64,000 nt of DNA from NCBI GenBank assembly GCA_023205875.1, contig CP060756.1:1240001-1304000 (forward strand), read 5' to 3'. Position numbers and translations under genes: made by a program. The DNA comes from Chloropicon primus (taxonomy: Eukaryota; Chlorophyta; Chloropicophyceae; Chloropicales; Chloropicaceae). The notes beneath the pieces are model-generated. The model made no database searches and was not told the origin of the DNA. It saw nothing but the letters and a program-made list of their open reading frames with translations. This document shows, one piece after another, positions 48,406-56,660 of this stretch. How positions within the stretch are numbered: position 1 is the stretch's first letter; each line of letters starts with the position of its first letter.

Positions 48406-49209
48406 ATGGCGAGACCTTTGGAGGAGGAAGGGGGGGCGGGGGAGTCTTCCGAGGAGGTGAGGCCCGGGTACTACAAGGTGGTGCAGAAGCAAGCCGTCGC
48501 GGTTCACGAGACCATGAGCCTGGCCTCGGCGGCGGTGAGCTTCAAGCAGCCCGGCCACGTGGTCCGCGCCATCCCTGTGTTGGGTCGAGGGGTGGAGAGT
48601 GAGTGGGTGAAGATGACCAGCGGGGAGGGGTACGTGCTTGCCGCGCACCCCACCGAGGGCCAAGCCCTAGAGGCCCTCCAGCCCTCCACCTTCAAGGTCG
48701 TGCACAAGACCGTGCTGGTGAGGACGGAAGCCTCGACGTCGTCCAAAGTCCTTCAGATCAGAAAGGAAGGGGATCTCCTCCTGGTGGACGGCCACCTCGA
48801 GGGCTGGCTGAAGGTCCACAACGTGTCCCAGGAGAACGAGGCGGAGGCGAAGAGCTTGGGCGAAGCCGATCCGCTGAGGAGCGCAGTCGGGTGGGTCATG
48901 GTCACCCACAGCACCTACGGCAAGCTCGTGCAGTACCTCAAGGGCGAGATCCCGACCTTCAGCGACCCAAGCGCCCAGGAGGGATCCATGAAGACGCCCT
49001 CAAGCGTGTACACCGGCAAGGCAGCCGACCCCCTGACGGAGAGGCTGAAGCTGGAGCTCGACCAGATGAGGATGGCCGTCCAAGAGAGGGAGAAGCAGGC
49101 CTCCCGGGTGGACGGAGACGACAACTTGGACCTCATGAGGAGGGGGCTCATGGCAAACGCTGGGCAGAGCGCCTCGGGCAGCTTCTGCATCGGTGGAAAC
49201 CCCGTCTGA
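48406..49209 (+). CDS. tandem SH3b-like domain protein, unknown function
   Basis: A 267-residue protein I cannot name. It has two copies of an SH3b-like beta unit, YYKVVQKQAVAVHETMSLAS near residue 22 and TFKVVHKTVLVRTEASTSSK near residue 97, the second followed by KEGDLLLVDGHLEGWLKVHN then GWVMVTHST. Each unit has the typical order: hydrophobic strand, V-R/H-E, small residues, G-D/H, W-x-K/V. The C-terminal ~70 residues form a likely helix (LTERLKLELDQMRMAVQERE). No signal peptide or membrane segment. SH3b units bind peptides or cell-wall polymers in bacteria; here the role is open. It lies between a divergent RNase gene and tRNase Z on the same strand. Confidence 0.7.
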   Translation: MARPLEEEGGAGESSEEVRPGYYKVVQKQAVAVHETMSLASAAVSFKQPGHVVRAIPVLGRGVESEWVKMTSGEGYVLAAHPTEGQALEALQPSTFKVVHKTVLVRTEASTSSKVLQIRKEGDLLLVDGHLEGWLKVHNVSQENEAEAKSLGEADPLRSAVGWVMVTHSTYGKLVQYLKGEIPTFSDPSAQEGSMKTPSSVYTGKAADPLTERLKLELDQMRMAVQEREKQASRVDGDDNLDLMRRGLMANAGQSASGSFCIGGNPV

Positions 49210-49386
49210 ACCCAAAGGTGCGACCCTTGATAATAACTCGTGTAATCAAACACATCCACTCCGTCATATTTCTCCTGCTGGCAGGCAAAATGGCCGAGTG
49301 CTGGTCGACGAAGGGTGGCCGCGCTGGAGAGAATGTAGAGCCAATCGCGCGGAAGGAAGGAAGTTGAAAGGGGCGGAAGAGACGCG

Positions 49387-51597
49387 ATGGGGAAGCCTTG
49401 CGCCAGGGTTTGCGTGATCAGGGCCGAGGGGGACGGCGTCGAACCGGTGCTGGTCCTGCAGACCGAGAAGGGCAGCTGGTGTAGGTTGAACCACGGGACG
49501 GCGGTTGGGCCCCCTCAGTACATGTTCGGGGCGCCGGAGGGTCTCTCGCGCCTCCTGCTGACGCACAGGAGGATCCTCGGGGAGGACGGGCCTCCGCTCC
49601 CTTCGCCTTCCCTCAAAGCCATCTTCGCCAGCACGCTGCACCCGAACCAAGTGGGCGGCTTGGTGGGCCTGTTCCTCAGGCTGAAAGCCGACGGCCACGA
49701 GAAGGTCCACCTCTTCGGCCCTCGCGGATTGGTGGGCCCCCTCCTGTTCAATTGCCAGAACATCGTGCGGTGGACGTATCCCTACGTCCTTGTGACAGAG
49801 CACGAGGACGACACTCCGACGACTTTGGTGTACTCGGACGACCTCATCGATGTGTGGGTCACTTCGGGGCAGCCTGGCGAGCGCCTCGACGGCTTGGCAA
49901 GGTTCGGTCCGTCGGGGGACTTTCCGGATGCATCCACGTTCGCAGCGCTGAGCGAGTCCTCGGTCTGCTTGCCAAGGGAGCAGCTGGGAAGGAGAGCGGC
50001 GGAGGCCCGCGGGGAGGGGAACCGTCGGGCTGCACCCAGCCCAGTCCTCGCCCACTGCATCAAACTCAAGAAAATCGAGAAGCTTGTTGTCATTGTGGAC
50101 TGCGCCTCCGAGGGGGAGGCGGGCACTCTCCTTCGCAGCGGTTTCTGGGCTTGCTTGGCAGAAAACCAGTCTTGCATCTCGCAAGTCTTCCACAGGTCTG
50201 CGGAAGATGCCATGAAGAGTCAAAGTTACCACAGCCTCCTCGCTGCGCTCTCGGGCGCGACTCACGTGAACATGCGAAGTGGCGCTCACATGGAGTTCGG
50301 GTTCAGCGGCTCCCTCAAGACTCTCCTCAAACTGAGCGGGGTCGACAAGAGGGCCTTCAAGCTGCCAGTATCAGAGTCTGCTGGGTCGATTGGGTGCGGG
50401 CAAGGGGAGCAGAACATGCTAAGCTGGGCAGGGGTTTTCCACTCCTTCGGCCTGTTCGATGATGGCCGCTGGGAGGCAGAGGAGGTGCCACGGGACACGC
50501 TGAACGATAGGTTCAGGCTTGCGCTGGGCACCGAGAATTCTGAGAGCAGCAGCAGCGACAATGGGGAGGCCCAAGTCGTCGAGGATGGAAACAGGGGTGC
50601 GGCATCTCTGCTCAGGGATTCCATCCTGAGAGGTGGTTCGGCTCAACGGGCCGAACCTGCGGCAAAGAGACACTGCAAGGAGGCCGGCGGGGTGCGGGTG
50701 GTCTTCTTCGGGACGGGCTGTGCCGAGCCTTCCAAGTATCGGGGGGGCACAGGCATCCTCGTGGAGTGGGGTTCGGGATCCATGCTGTTGGACTGCGGGG
50801 AGAGCGTTTGGGGTCAAATGATAAGACATTTCGGGAAGAAGAAGGCGCTGAAGAAGCTGTCCTCGTTGTCTTGCCTCTGGATATCCCACAAGCACGCGGA
50901 CCACCTGCTCGGACTCGTTTCGCTCCTCCACAACAGGCCGCCCTCTTCAAAGAGGCTGCTGCTGATTGGCCCCCACGTTGCATTCAAGTGGCTCAGGTCC
51001 TGCGACCCGAGTCTGCTGGGCAAGTGCGTCTTCAAGCACCACACCCACTTCATGAAGGACCCGGAGATCCTCCAACGCTTCATGGCGCCTCTTGGGATAG
51101 CACACTTTGCTTCCATCCCCGTCTACCATTGCAGGGACTCCTATGCAGTCGTTTTTGGTCACCGGGCGGGGTGGAAGATCTCCTTCTCCGGGGATTGCCG
51201 GCCCTGCAGATCGTTCGTGGAGGCGAGCAAGGGGAGCACGGTTTTGATACACGAGGCGACCTTTGAGACCAAGTACCACAAGCACGCGGAGAGGAAGAAC
51301 CACTGCACGATCACGGAGGCTCTCGAGGTGTCCAAGCAGGTTGGGGCGGGCATCACAATCCTGACGCACTTTAGCCAACGCTACCCGTACATCCCGATGG
51401 AGCTGCAGGAGATCATGAAGGGCGAGGGATGTGGGGAGCGGGAGACCAGCACCCCGCCCGTCTTGGTCGCCTTTGACGGCATGTGCGTCGAGCTGTCGAG
51501 GTTGTCGGAGTACGCGGCCACGACTCCCAGGGTAGCGCAGCTTCTCACGAGCGAGGCGGCTGTGGAGGGTGCCCTCGACGACAAGGTTGGGGCTTGA
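49387..51597 (+). CDS. tRNase Z, long form (ELAC2-like)
   Basis: Endonuclease that removes the 3' trailer from pre-tRNAs, in nucleus and/or mitochondrion. The intronless 736-residue chain has the long-form layout of two beta-lactamase halves. The N-terminal half is inactive: its motif region reads STLHPNQVGGLVGLFL, where metal ligands are lost, as usual in ELAC2. The C-terminal half is active: VVFFGTGCAEPSKYRGGTGI (PxKxRN-like region), WISHKHADHLLGL (the HxHxDH motif near residue 501), FSGDCRP, and the closing H in ILTHFSQRYP. HEATFE is the conserved HEATF motif. No clear organelle leader is seen at the chosen ATG. Convergent with the patatin gene; a TGTAA follows the stop by about 45 nt. Confidence 0.94.
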   Translation: MGKPCARVCVIRAEGDGVEPVLVLQTEKGSWCRLNHGTAVGPPQYMFGAPEGLSRLLLTHRRILGEDGPPLPSPSLKAIFASTLHPNQVGGLVGLFLRLKADGHEKVHLFGPRGLVGPLLFNCQNIVRWTYPYVLVTEHEDDTPTTLVYSDDLIDVWVTSGQPGERLDGLARFGPSGDFPDASTFAALSESSVCLPREQLGRRAAEARGEGNRRAAPSPVLAHCIKLKKIEKLVVIVDCASEGEAGTLLRSGFWACLAENQSCISQVFHRSAEDAMKSQSYHSLLAALSGATHVNMRSGAHMEFGFSGSLKTLLKLSGVDKRAFKLPVSESAGSIGCGQGEQNMLSWAGVFHSFGLFDDGRWEAEEVPRDTLNDRFRLALGTENSESSSSDNGEAQVVEDGNRGAASLLRDSILRGGSAQRAEPAAKRHCKEAGGVRVVFFGTGCAEPSKYRGGTGILVEWGSGSMLLDCGESVWGQMIRHFGKKKALKKLSSLSCLWISHKHADHLLGLVSLLHNRPPSSKRLLLIGPHVAFKWLRSCDPSLLGKCVFKHHTHFMKDPEILQRFMAPLGIAHFASIPVYHCRDSYAVVFGHRAGWKISFSGDCRPCRSFVEASKGSTVLIHEATFETKYHKHAERKNHCTITEALEVSKQVGAGITILTHFSQRYPYIPMELQEIMKGEGCGERETSTPPVLVAFDGMCVELSRLSEYAATTPRVAQLLTSEAAVEGALDDKVGA

Positions 51598-51726
51598 CCG
51601 AGACCAAGGGAGGCAGCCGAGGTTTGCTCAACTCGTTTTGGTGTAATTACAAGGGTTTTCTGAAAAATTGTTTATTGTACGATCCCTTTTCTATCTATGA
51701 TAACAAATGAATTTCCGGGGCCCTCC

Positions 51727-52983
51727 TCACAAGCGCGGAAGGACCGGGTACTCCTCGAACAGGGCGGCGTAGAGATCCTGCACGGCCGTGTGCCCCTCCA
51801 TCCTAGCCTCTTGCAGCTTTTCAACGTTCCTGGACAGGGACCCCACGGGCTGCGTCTCCGGGAAGAGGGTGAAGACGTTGGCCCCAAAGGTTTCCCTCTG
51901 CCGCTGGGGGCAGTCCTCCCAGAGCATCCTTTCGGTGTTCAGCGACCCCTTCTCGTGGGCCTCCACCTGCTTGTAGACCCTGCCGCCGAGGTACCTGGGA
52001 TTCATGAACCAGTCCCGGATGAAGTTCCTCTTCATCACCGTCATCCAGTTCCGTCCCTCGAACTTTGGCTTGCTGCACAGCGTGAGAACGTGGGTGCACC
52101 CGTCATCAATGGCGCTCCAGATCGGTATCGGCTCGTGGACCATGGCGTCCACGAGGGTGTGGCCCCTGTGGTACACGGGCCCCCCTGCGATCCCAGGAAC
52201 GCAGGCGCTGGCCCTCAGGGACTCCTTCAGGTCCGCCTTGTCGCGGAACCCCTCGAGCAGGACGGGCCTGGACCCCCCCGACCCGTCGATGTGGCTCGCG
52301 ACCACCTTGAGCGGCGTCTCGGCGTTCACCACCCTGTCCCAGTCCAGCGGCAGGACGTCCTCCATCACGTAGTCCAGCAGGTAAGAGATGTCCAGCACCG
52401 GCTTGGCGTCGCCCTTGCGCCTCCTCCACAGCCTGGACAAGCTGATGAAGTCCCTGTTCGCGATGTGCTTGTGGTAAATGTCCGCCCCCGTGTCGTCCCT
52501 GGACAGGAAGTACGTCAGGTTGATGGCCCCCGCGCTGCTCCCGTACACGGCGTCGAAAATCTTTCCGAACCCCTTCCTCTGGAGCTCCACGAGCATGCCA
52601 GCCGAGGTGATCCCCCGCATCCCCCCGCCCTCCACCACGAGGCCCAGCTTGAAACCGTCGTCCTTGGCTCGGCCCTCGAACCTGTTCCGGACCACCTCCA
52701 GCACCGGGTGGAGCTCTGTCCCCGCGATTCCCTCCAGCGGGTCGAACTCCCACGACACGAGGCCTTGGCTCGCCCCCCTCTCCTGGAGCACCCTCGTCGC
52801 AACGCAACTCGACGACGACGACGGTGGCGACGACGAGACCATCCTCCTCGTCCCCCCCGCCGCGGTGTCCACCCTCGTCCCCAGCTTCTGCACCGTGGTC
52901 CTCATCCGCACTCCCTGCACCCCTCCTCCTCTCCTCATGATCATCCCCCCCACGACTCGCGAACAACTGAGCCTCACAACCAT
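51727..52983 (-). CDS. patatin-like phospholipase
   Basis: A 418-residue serine acyl hydrolase acting on membrane or storage lipids. Motifs: the glycine-rich oxyanion loop VVEGGGMRGITSAG near residue 118, the nucleophile elbow YGSSAGAINL near 145, and the Asp of the dyad in LVDAMVHEPIPI near 277 (patatins usually have DGG/DGA; here DAM). The sequence is closest to bacterial YjjU-type/uncharacterised patatins, e.g. LFPETQPVGSLSRNVEKLQE at the end. The N-terminus (MVVRLSCSRVVGGMIMRRGG) is Arg/Ser-rich and may target an organelle; the frame upstream of 52983 lacks ATG. The real start could be any of the first few methionines. Confidence 0.87.
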   Translation of the reverse strand: MVVRLSCSRVVGGMIMRRGGGVQGVRMRTTVQKLGTRVDTAAGGTRRMVSSSPPSSSSSCVATRVLQERGASQGLVSWEFDPLEGIAGTELHPVLEVVRNRFEGRAKDDGFKLGLVVEGGGMRGITSAGMLVELQRKGFGKIFDAVYGSSAGAINLTYFLSRDDTGADIYHKHIANRDFISLSRLWRRRKGDAKPVLDISYLLDYVMEDVLPLDWDRVVNAETPLKVVASHIDGSGGSRPVLLEGFRDKADLKESLRASACVPGIAGGPVYHRGHTLVDAMVHEPIPIWSAIDDGCTHVLTLCSKPKFEGRNWMTVMKRNFIRDWFMNPRYLGGRVYKQVEAHEKGSLNTERMLWEDCPQRQRETFGANVFTLFPETQPVGSLSRNVEKLQEARMEGHTAVQDLYAALFEEYPVLPRL

Positions 52984-53488
52984 AAAGCTGGTCCTTGCGC
53001 TTTCCAATCAGATCAAGTCAATAAAGCCGAGTTTGCGATAAGATCTCGCGATAAGGCAAACTTCCAGGGTCCTCGTTCGCCTCGTCTTCGCTGGCACTGG
53101 TCTTCGCCTGCCTCGCCTGCCTCACGCCTTTGCTTAAGGAATCAATAGTATCAATACCCCCCCCCCCTGGTCTCGACGATTGTAATCAGCATCAAGTAAT
53201 CACGGAGGACCCTTGGCCTCTCATTCATGGGAAAACTTGATGACAACTCACGAGATTTCCAAAGTAGGGTAGACGCCGAGCGAGAGAACCTACCGCCAGG
53301 AGGAAGGAGGGGAGGAGGAGGAAGGAGGTGTTGGTTCCACCCCAAAGTTGAAGGAGGAGGAGGGGAGGAGTGCATTGAGGGAGATTTGCTTGATACATGG
53401 GTTGACTGGAAGGAGGGACGTCCATATATTAGTACACGCACGGCACGGCAACACAACACAACACAACACAACACAACACACGGACATC
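52984..53488. promoter_or_regulatory. divergent upstream region patatin/VPS18
   Basis: About 500 bp between divergent ATGs. Near VPS18 it has CCATATATTAG (53422-53432), a TATA-like sequence ~60 bp before the ATG, followed by an ACACA pentanucleotide repeat (53450-53480). A 13-base C run lies near 53157. The VPS18 frame is open to 53348 but the leader reads as low-complexity. Confidence 0.5.
53450..53480. repeat. (AACAC)n pentanucleotide repeat
   Basis: Six AACAC units ending a few bases before the VPS18 ATG, probably in its 5' UTR. Confidence 0.9.
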
Positions 53489-56400
53489 ATGCTCGAGGCG
53501 TGGGAGGACAACGAGAAGGAGGAGCTGGAGAGGAGGAGGGTGACGGCGGTGAGAGGGCAGATGGAGGGGAAGACGAGCACGAGCGGGCTGTTTTACGACG
53601 GCGGCGGCGGCGGAGGGGGGGGAGACGGCGGGAAGAGGAGGGCCTCGCGCGAGTTTGGCCTCCCCTCCTCCCCCTCCCCCCTCTCCCCGCTGGGCGGTCC
53701 CCAGTTCGAGCTGGAGCTGGTGGAGGGGAGGATCCCGGGGGAGGTGAACTGCGCGGGCGCCTCGAACGACTGCGTCGTCCTGGGCACGAAGAACGGGAGC
53801 CTCTTGCGGTACGACTACTCGGACGACTACGGCGTGGAGCAGAACAGGACGATCGTGCAGCTCTCCAAGTCCGGGAAGCACGAGGTGACTCGGATCCACC
53901 TGGACAGGTCGAGCGTGCACTGCCTGGCGGTCCTCTCGGACAAGGACTCGCGGCAAGGGGGGGGGGGCGCCGCCGAGTACGCTTACCTGAACACGGTGAC
54001 CCAGCAGCCCAAGCTCCTGGCCAAGCTCAGGGGACTCGAGGTGGAGTCCGTGGGCTGGGCGGACATCCACAGCGAGAACGAGTTCCTCCGGGGGAGTGGG
54101 ACGTCAACCGGGCCGGTGCTGCTCGGCACCAAGTCGGGGCAATTTTACGAGCTCCAGGTGGACGACAGGGAGAAGAAGGAGAGGGCGCCCAAGCTCCTGT
54201 TCGAGCTCCCGGAGAAGGAGGCCGTCTTCGGTATCGAGGTCTCGACTTTCGGGCCCTCCGGCTCGAGCATCCTGGTGGTGGCGATAACCCGGACGAGGTG
54301 CTACTTTTTCTCCGCCGAGGGGACGAACCTGGAGGGAGTCTTCAGCAGGTACGCGGACGACGGGGAGGGCAACCTGAGCTTCCTAGAGCTCCCAGGGCAG
54401 AACTGGGTGTCCGGGGAGCTGCACCTGCACAGGAACCTGAAGCAGATTCCCCAGCACCTCGCGTGGATGGCGGCGCCGGGGGTGTTCCACGGCCAGGTCA
54501 ACCTCGAGGAGGCGAGCCAGGCGGACGCCCAGGCGACCTACCACACCTTCCTCAGCAACAGCGCCCTCCTGGACTACTTGGGGGATCTCGGCAATTCGGG
54601 CGGGGAGGACCTCGGCGACGGGGTGGCCCCGAGGCCCTTGTCCATGGCGGTCACGGAGTACCACTTCATCCTCCTGTTCGAGAACACCGTCAAGGTGATC
54701 AACAGGATCAACGAGAAGCTCGTGCACGAGGAGGTCTTGGAGGGGAACTTCAAGGGGCGGGCCCTGGGCCTCGTGAGGGACGAGTCTGCCCAGGTGGTGT
54801 ACCTGTATTCCACGGAGGGCTTGTACTCCTTTGAGGTGAGGAACGAGAGCCAGGACATCTGGCGGGTGTACTTGGACAAGGGCAAGTACGACTTGGCCCT
54901 GGAATTCGCGAGAACGGTGGAACAGAGGAACCACGTTCACAACATGCGAGCGACCCGAGCGATGAACAGGGAGGAGTACCTGGAGGCGGCAAAGATCTAC
55001 TCCAACGTGTGCGGGCAGCCCTCTTTCGAGGAGGTATGCCTCAAATTCATCGAGATCAGCCAGTTTGCGGGCCTCCAGACTTTCCTCCAGGAGAGGCTGA
55101 AGAAGATGTCGGCGACGGAGAGGACTCAGGCCACCATGGTGTCCACTTGGCTGACGGAGATCTACCTGGATGCGATCAACGAGGCGTACATCAGGCACGG
55201 AAAGGACTCGGCCGAGTACCACGACGCCCTGCAGCACTTCAGGTCCTTCCTCAAGTCTTTCAAAAAGTACCTCGACGAGTCCACGACGTCTTGGCTCCTC
55301 TCGAGCTATGGCCACATGGAAGAGCTGATAAAGTATGCGAGCCTGATCGAGGACCACGAGACGGTCGTTCAGAACCTGATTCAGAGGGACCGGGCGGATG
55401 AAGCCATCCAAGTGCTCAGGAAGCCTACGGTTCCCAGCAGCTTGTGGTACAAGGCGTCCCCAAAGCTCTTCTTGCTGGAGCCGCACGAGATGGTTGACGC
55501 CTGGATGATCGCAGACAAGCTTTTGGATCCAATCAAGCTGCTGCCCTCTCTGCTGAAAGTGTCGGACAAGGGCAAGGCCTCGGTGCATTCCGAGGAGGCG
55601 GTCAGGTACCTGCAGTTTTGCATCAACAGGATGAGGAACACGGATTGCAGGATCCACAACCTCCTCCTGTCGTTCCTGAGCCAGAACGAGGAGGAGGGCC
55701 CCCTGTTGAAGTACCTCACGATGGAGGGCCTGTCTCCGTCCGGGGAGCCGTACTACGACTCGAAGTTTGCCCTCAGGCTTTGCATGAAGATGAAGAAGGT
55801 CAGGTGCTGCGTGCAGCTGTACAGCATGATGCATCTGTACGAGGAGGCGGTGAACAACGCCCTTCACGTGGACCTGGAGTTGGCGAAGACGGTCGCCGAC
55901 AGACCGGAGGAGGACCACATCCTGCGCAAGAAGTTGTGGCTGGTCATTGCCCAGCATGTGATCGAGCAGGATAAGAGCGACAAGGGAGAAAACATTCGGA
56001 AAGCCATTACATTCCGGAAGGAGACAGATTCTCTGTTGAAGGTTGAGGACATTCTCCCCTTCTTTCCGAACTTTGTCCTGATCGACGACTTCAAGGATGC
56101 CATCATACAGTCCCTGGAAGAGTACAACAACCAGATCGAGGACCTGAGGAACGAAATGGATGAAATAACCCATGGCACCGAGGCGCTGCGGCAAGACATT
56201 GCCGCCGTGAGCAACAGAGTCGTGACAGTGCCGCAGAATGAGACGTGTGCGAAGTGCGGCGAGGTTGTGACTCAGCTCTCGGACAACAGCTCCACGGGCC
56301 TGGGAATCGAGAAATACTACGTGTTCCCTTGCAGGCACGTCTTCCGCACGTCCTGCCTCGTTGACTTGCTCGTGGAGCTCTCGCCAGAGGCGACGAAGAG

Positions 56401-56623
56401 GACGATCCAGTCCCTCTGCGCCAATATCCCATTCCTGAGGCAAAAAGCGCCCTTGAATGTCGAACCGGCCGCAGATAGTTTGGAGAGGAGCTGCAAGAAG
56501 CTGGACGACATCCTTGGGCAGGAGTGCCCTTACTGTGGAGACCTGCTCGTCAAGTCCATCTCCAAGCCGTTCATCTCTGAGGAAGAGTACGATGGGGGAG
56601 AGTTTGCTACCTGGGAGATATGA
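53489..56623 (+). CDS. VPS18: vacuolar sorting protein VPS18 (HOPS/CORVET core)
   Basis: Core tethering subunit for fusion at vacuoles and endosomes. The intronless gene encodes 1044 residues (human 973). The N-terminal beta-propeller carries the Pep3/Vps18 signatures VLGTKNGSLLRYDYSDD, HLDRSSVHCLAVL and VTEYHFILLFENTVKVINRI. An alpha-solenoid of clathrin-type repeats follows (GKYDLALEFARTVEQRNHVH, AKIYSNVCGQPSFEEVCLKF, DESTTSWLLSSYGHMEELIK). The end holds a coiled coil and a RING-like zinc domain: CAKCGEVV near residue 919, FPCRHVFRTSCLVDLL and CPYCGDLLVKSISKPFI. A poly-glycine tract (GGGGGGGG) lies near residue 38. The chosen ATG gives MLEAWEDNEKEELE; an earlier ATG at 53348 is in frame but would encode repeat-derived sequence. 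Confidence 0.93.
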   Translation: MLEAWEDNEKEELERRRVTAVRGQMEGKTSTSGLFYDGGGGGGGGDGGKRRASREFGLPSSPSPLSPLGGPQFELELVEGRIPGEVNCAGASNDCVVLGTKNGSLLRYDYSDDYGVEQNRTIVQLSKSGKHEVTRIHLDRSSVHCLAVLSDKDSRQGGGGAAEYAYLNTVTQQPKLLAKLRGLEVESVGWADIHSENEFLRGSGTSTGPVLLGTKSGQFYELQVDDREKKERAPKLLFELPEKEAVFGIEVSTFGPSGSSILVVAITRTRCYFFSAEGTNLEGVFSRYADDGEGNLSFLELPGQNWVSGELHLHRNLKQIPQHLAWMAAPGVFHGQVNLEEASQADAQATYHTFLSNSALLDYLGDLGNSGGEDLGDGVAPRPLSMAVTEYHFILLFENTVKVINRINEKLVHEEVLEGNFKGRALGLVRDESAQVVYLYSTEGLYSFEVRNESQDIWRVYLDKGKYDLALEFARTVEQRNHVHNMRATRAMNREEYLEAAKIYSNVCGQPSFEEVCLKFIEISQFAGLQTFLQERLKKMSATERTQATMVSTWLTEIYLDAINEAYIRHGKDSAEYHDALQHFRSFLKSFKKYLDESTTSWLLSSYGHMEELIKYASLIEDHETVVQNLIQRDRADEAIQVLRKPTVPSSLWYKASPKLFLLEPHEMVDAWMIADKLLDPIKLLPSLLKVSDKGKASVHSEEAVRYLQFCINRMRNTDCRIHNLLLSFLSQNEEEGPLLKYLTMEGLSPSGEPYYDSKFALRLCMKMKKVRCCVQLYSMMHLYEEAVNNALHVDLELAKTVADRPEEDHILRKKLWLVIAQHVIEQDKSDKGENIRKAITFRKETDSLLKVEDILPFFPNFVLIDDFKDAIIQSLEEYNNQIEDLRNEMDEITHGTEALRQDIAAVSNRVVTVPQNETCAKCGEVVTQLSDNSSTGLGIEKYYVFPCRHVFRTSCLVDLLVELSPEATKRTIQSLCANIPFLRQKAPLNVEPAADSLERSCKKLDDILGQECPYCGDLLVKSISKPFISEEEYDGGEFATWEI

Positions 56624-56660
56624 ATCCGGAAACATATATTAATATTGAAGGAAAAGTCTT

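Noticed and set aside
53348-53488. A 47-residue N-terminal extension of VPS18
   Set aside because: Although it begins with ATG, it runs through a TATA-like site and an AACAC microsatellite, so it is more likely promoter and 5' UTR.
54383-56635. A 750-residue open frame antisense to VPS18
   Set aside because: Same cause: codon bias of the sense gene removes stops on the other strand. No recognisable domain.
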